From NCBI GenBank assembly GCA_020426085.1, contig JAGQQP010000257.1, forward strand, positions 1 through 6,307: a stretch of 6,307 bases of DNA. Direction: 5' to 3'. Below, in pieces: positions 6,048-6,307 of the stretch. The notes under the pieces were generated by a model that was not told the DNA's origin, searched no databases, and saw nothing but the letters and a program-made list of their open reading frames with translations. Both the position numbers and the translations under genes were made by a program. How positions within the stretch are numbered: the first letter of the stretch is position 1; each line of letters begins with the position of its first letter. This DNA is from Planctomycetaceae bacterium. GTDB lineage: Bacteria; Planctomycetota; Planctomycetia; Planctomycetales; Planctomycetaceae.

Positions 6048-6307
6048 ATGCCCGCCCCACCTTCATGGCTGAAAACAATGGCAAATCAAGTGGCATCGTT
6101 GATGTATGATGTCGATATGCTTTCGCCCATCGGCTGTCATTTTTTCCACAACAGTAGCCACAATGAGTGGGAAGTTACCTTATTTGCATCCAGTACCGAG
6201 ATTGTTGGTGGCGAGTGGGATGGAGTGCTGGCACCTTCCAAGTTCTGTTTCAATATCCTCAAGCTGGGTGAAATCTTTGAGGAAGTCGAGTCTTTATACT
6301 GGCAGGC
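6048..6307 (+). CDS. Unrecognised protein, N-terminal part (runs off the right edge)
   Basis: From ATG 6048 the frame stays open for 86 codons to the end of the window, and an in-frame TGA at 6036-6038 bounds it on the left. The protein begins MPAPPSWLKTMANQVASLMY and continues with a hydrophilic-aromatic mix including GCHFFHNSSHNEWEVTLFAS (29-48), GGEWDGVLAPSKFCFNIL (54-71) and an acidic helix-like stretch GEIFEEVESLYWQ (74-86). Alternating hydrophobic residues in WEVTLFASSTEIVGG suggest beta strands. No signal peptide or membrane helix is present, so it is probably a soluble cytoplasmic protein. I do not recognise the family. The ribosome binding site is weak; ATG 6078 (residue 11) is a possible later start. 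Codon choice and amino-acid composition look like real coding sequence. It may be expressed from the sigma-54-like element about 290 bp upstream, or from a nearer unseen promoter. Confidence 0.75.
   Translation, partial: MPAPPSWLKTMANQVASLMYDVDMLSPIGCHFFHNSSHNEWEVTLFASSTEIVGGEWDGVLAPSKFCFNILKLGEIFEEVESLYWQ

Overview
The window looks like chromosomal DNA from a planctomycete, possibly close to Gimesia/Planctomyces. The basis is balanced base composition, roomy intergenic spacers with weak ribosome binding sites, a bacterial DUF3467 protein with a Pro/Glu-rich leader, and a compact Tad export set. This assignment is inference from style and protein flavour; no rRNA or marker gene is present to prove it.

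Layout. (1) 3-506 (+): the C-terminal part of a DUF3467-type protein whose start lies left of the window. (2) 555-1688 (-), convergent with the first: a two-domain membrane glycosyltransferase, an N-terminal GT2 domain of the dolichol/polyprenol-phosphate mannose synthase kind fused to a C-terminal four-helix GtrA domain, beginning with a TTG codon. (3) 1689-2128: a 440-bp spacer between divergent genes, with an 8-bp inverted repeat and two very short possible leader ORFs but no convincing promoter. (4) 2129-5504 (+): three consecutive genes encoding the motor and platform of a Tad/Flp-type pilus, namely the TadA/CpaF ATPase and the inner-membrane proteins TadB and TadC. A strong intrinsic terminator (5545-5589) closes the unit. 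(5) 5590-6047: no supported gene, but a stretch with exact sigma-54 spacing followed by a 12-bp perfect palindrome. (6) 6048 to the right edge (+): the start of an unrecognised protein that continues past the window.

How the genes work together. TadA would hydrolyse ATP in the cytoplasm and drive pilin extraction through the TadB/TadC membrane platform, as in the Caulobacter cpa and Aggregatibacter tad systems. Secretin, TadZ, RcpC/CpaB, prepilin peptidase and Flp pilin genes are not in the window, and the terminator directly after tadC shows that nothing downstream is co-transcribed by default. The divergent glycosyltransferase would load a sugar onto a polyprenyl-phosphate lipid carrier; a link to the pilus is not shown. 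No CRISPR, tRNA, rRNA, insertion sequence or integron was seen, and I did not find a clearly novel system. The most useful unexplained signals are the sigma-54-like site in the right-hand spacer and the unknown gene beyond it.
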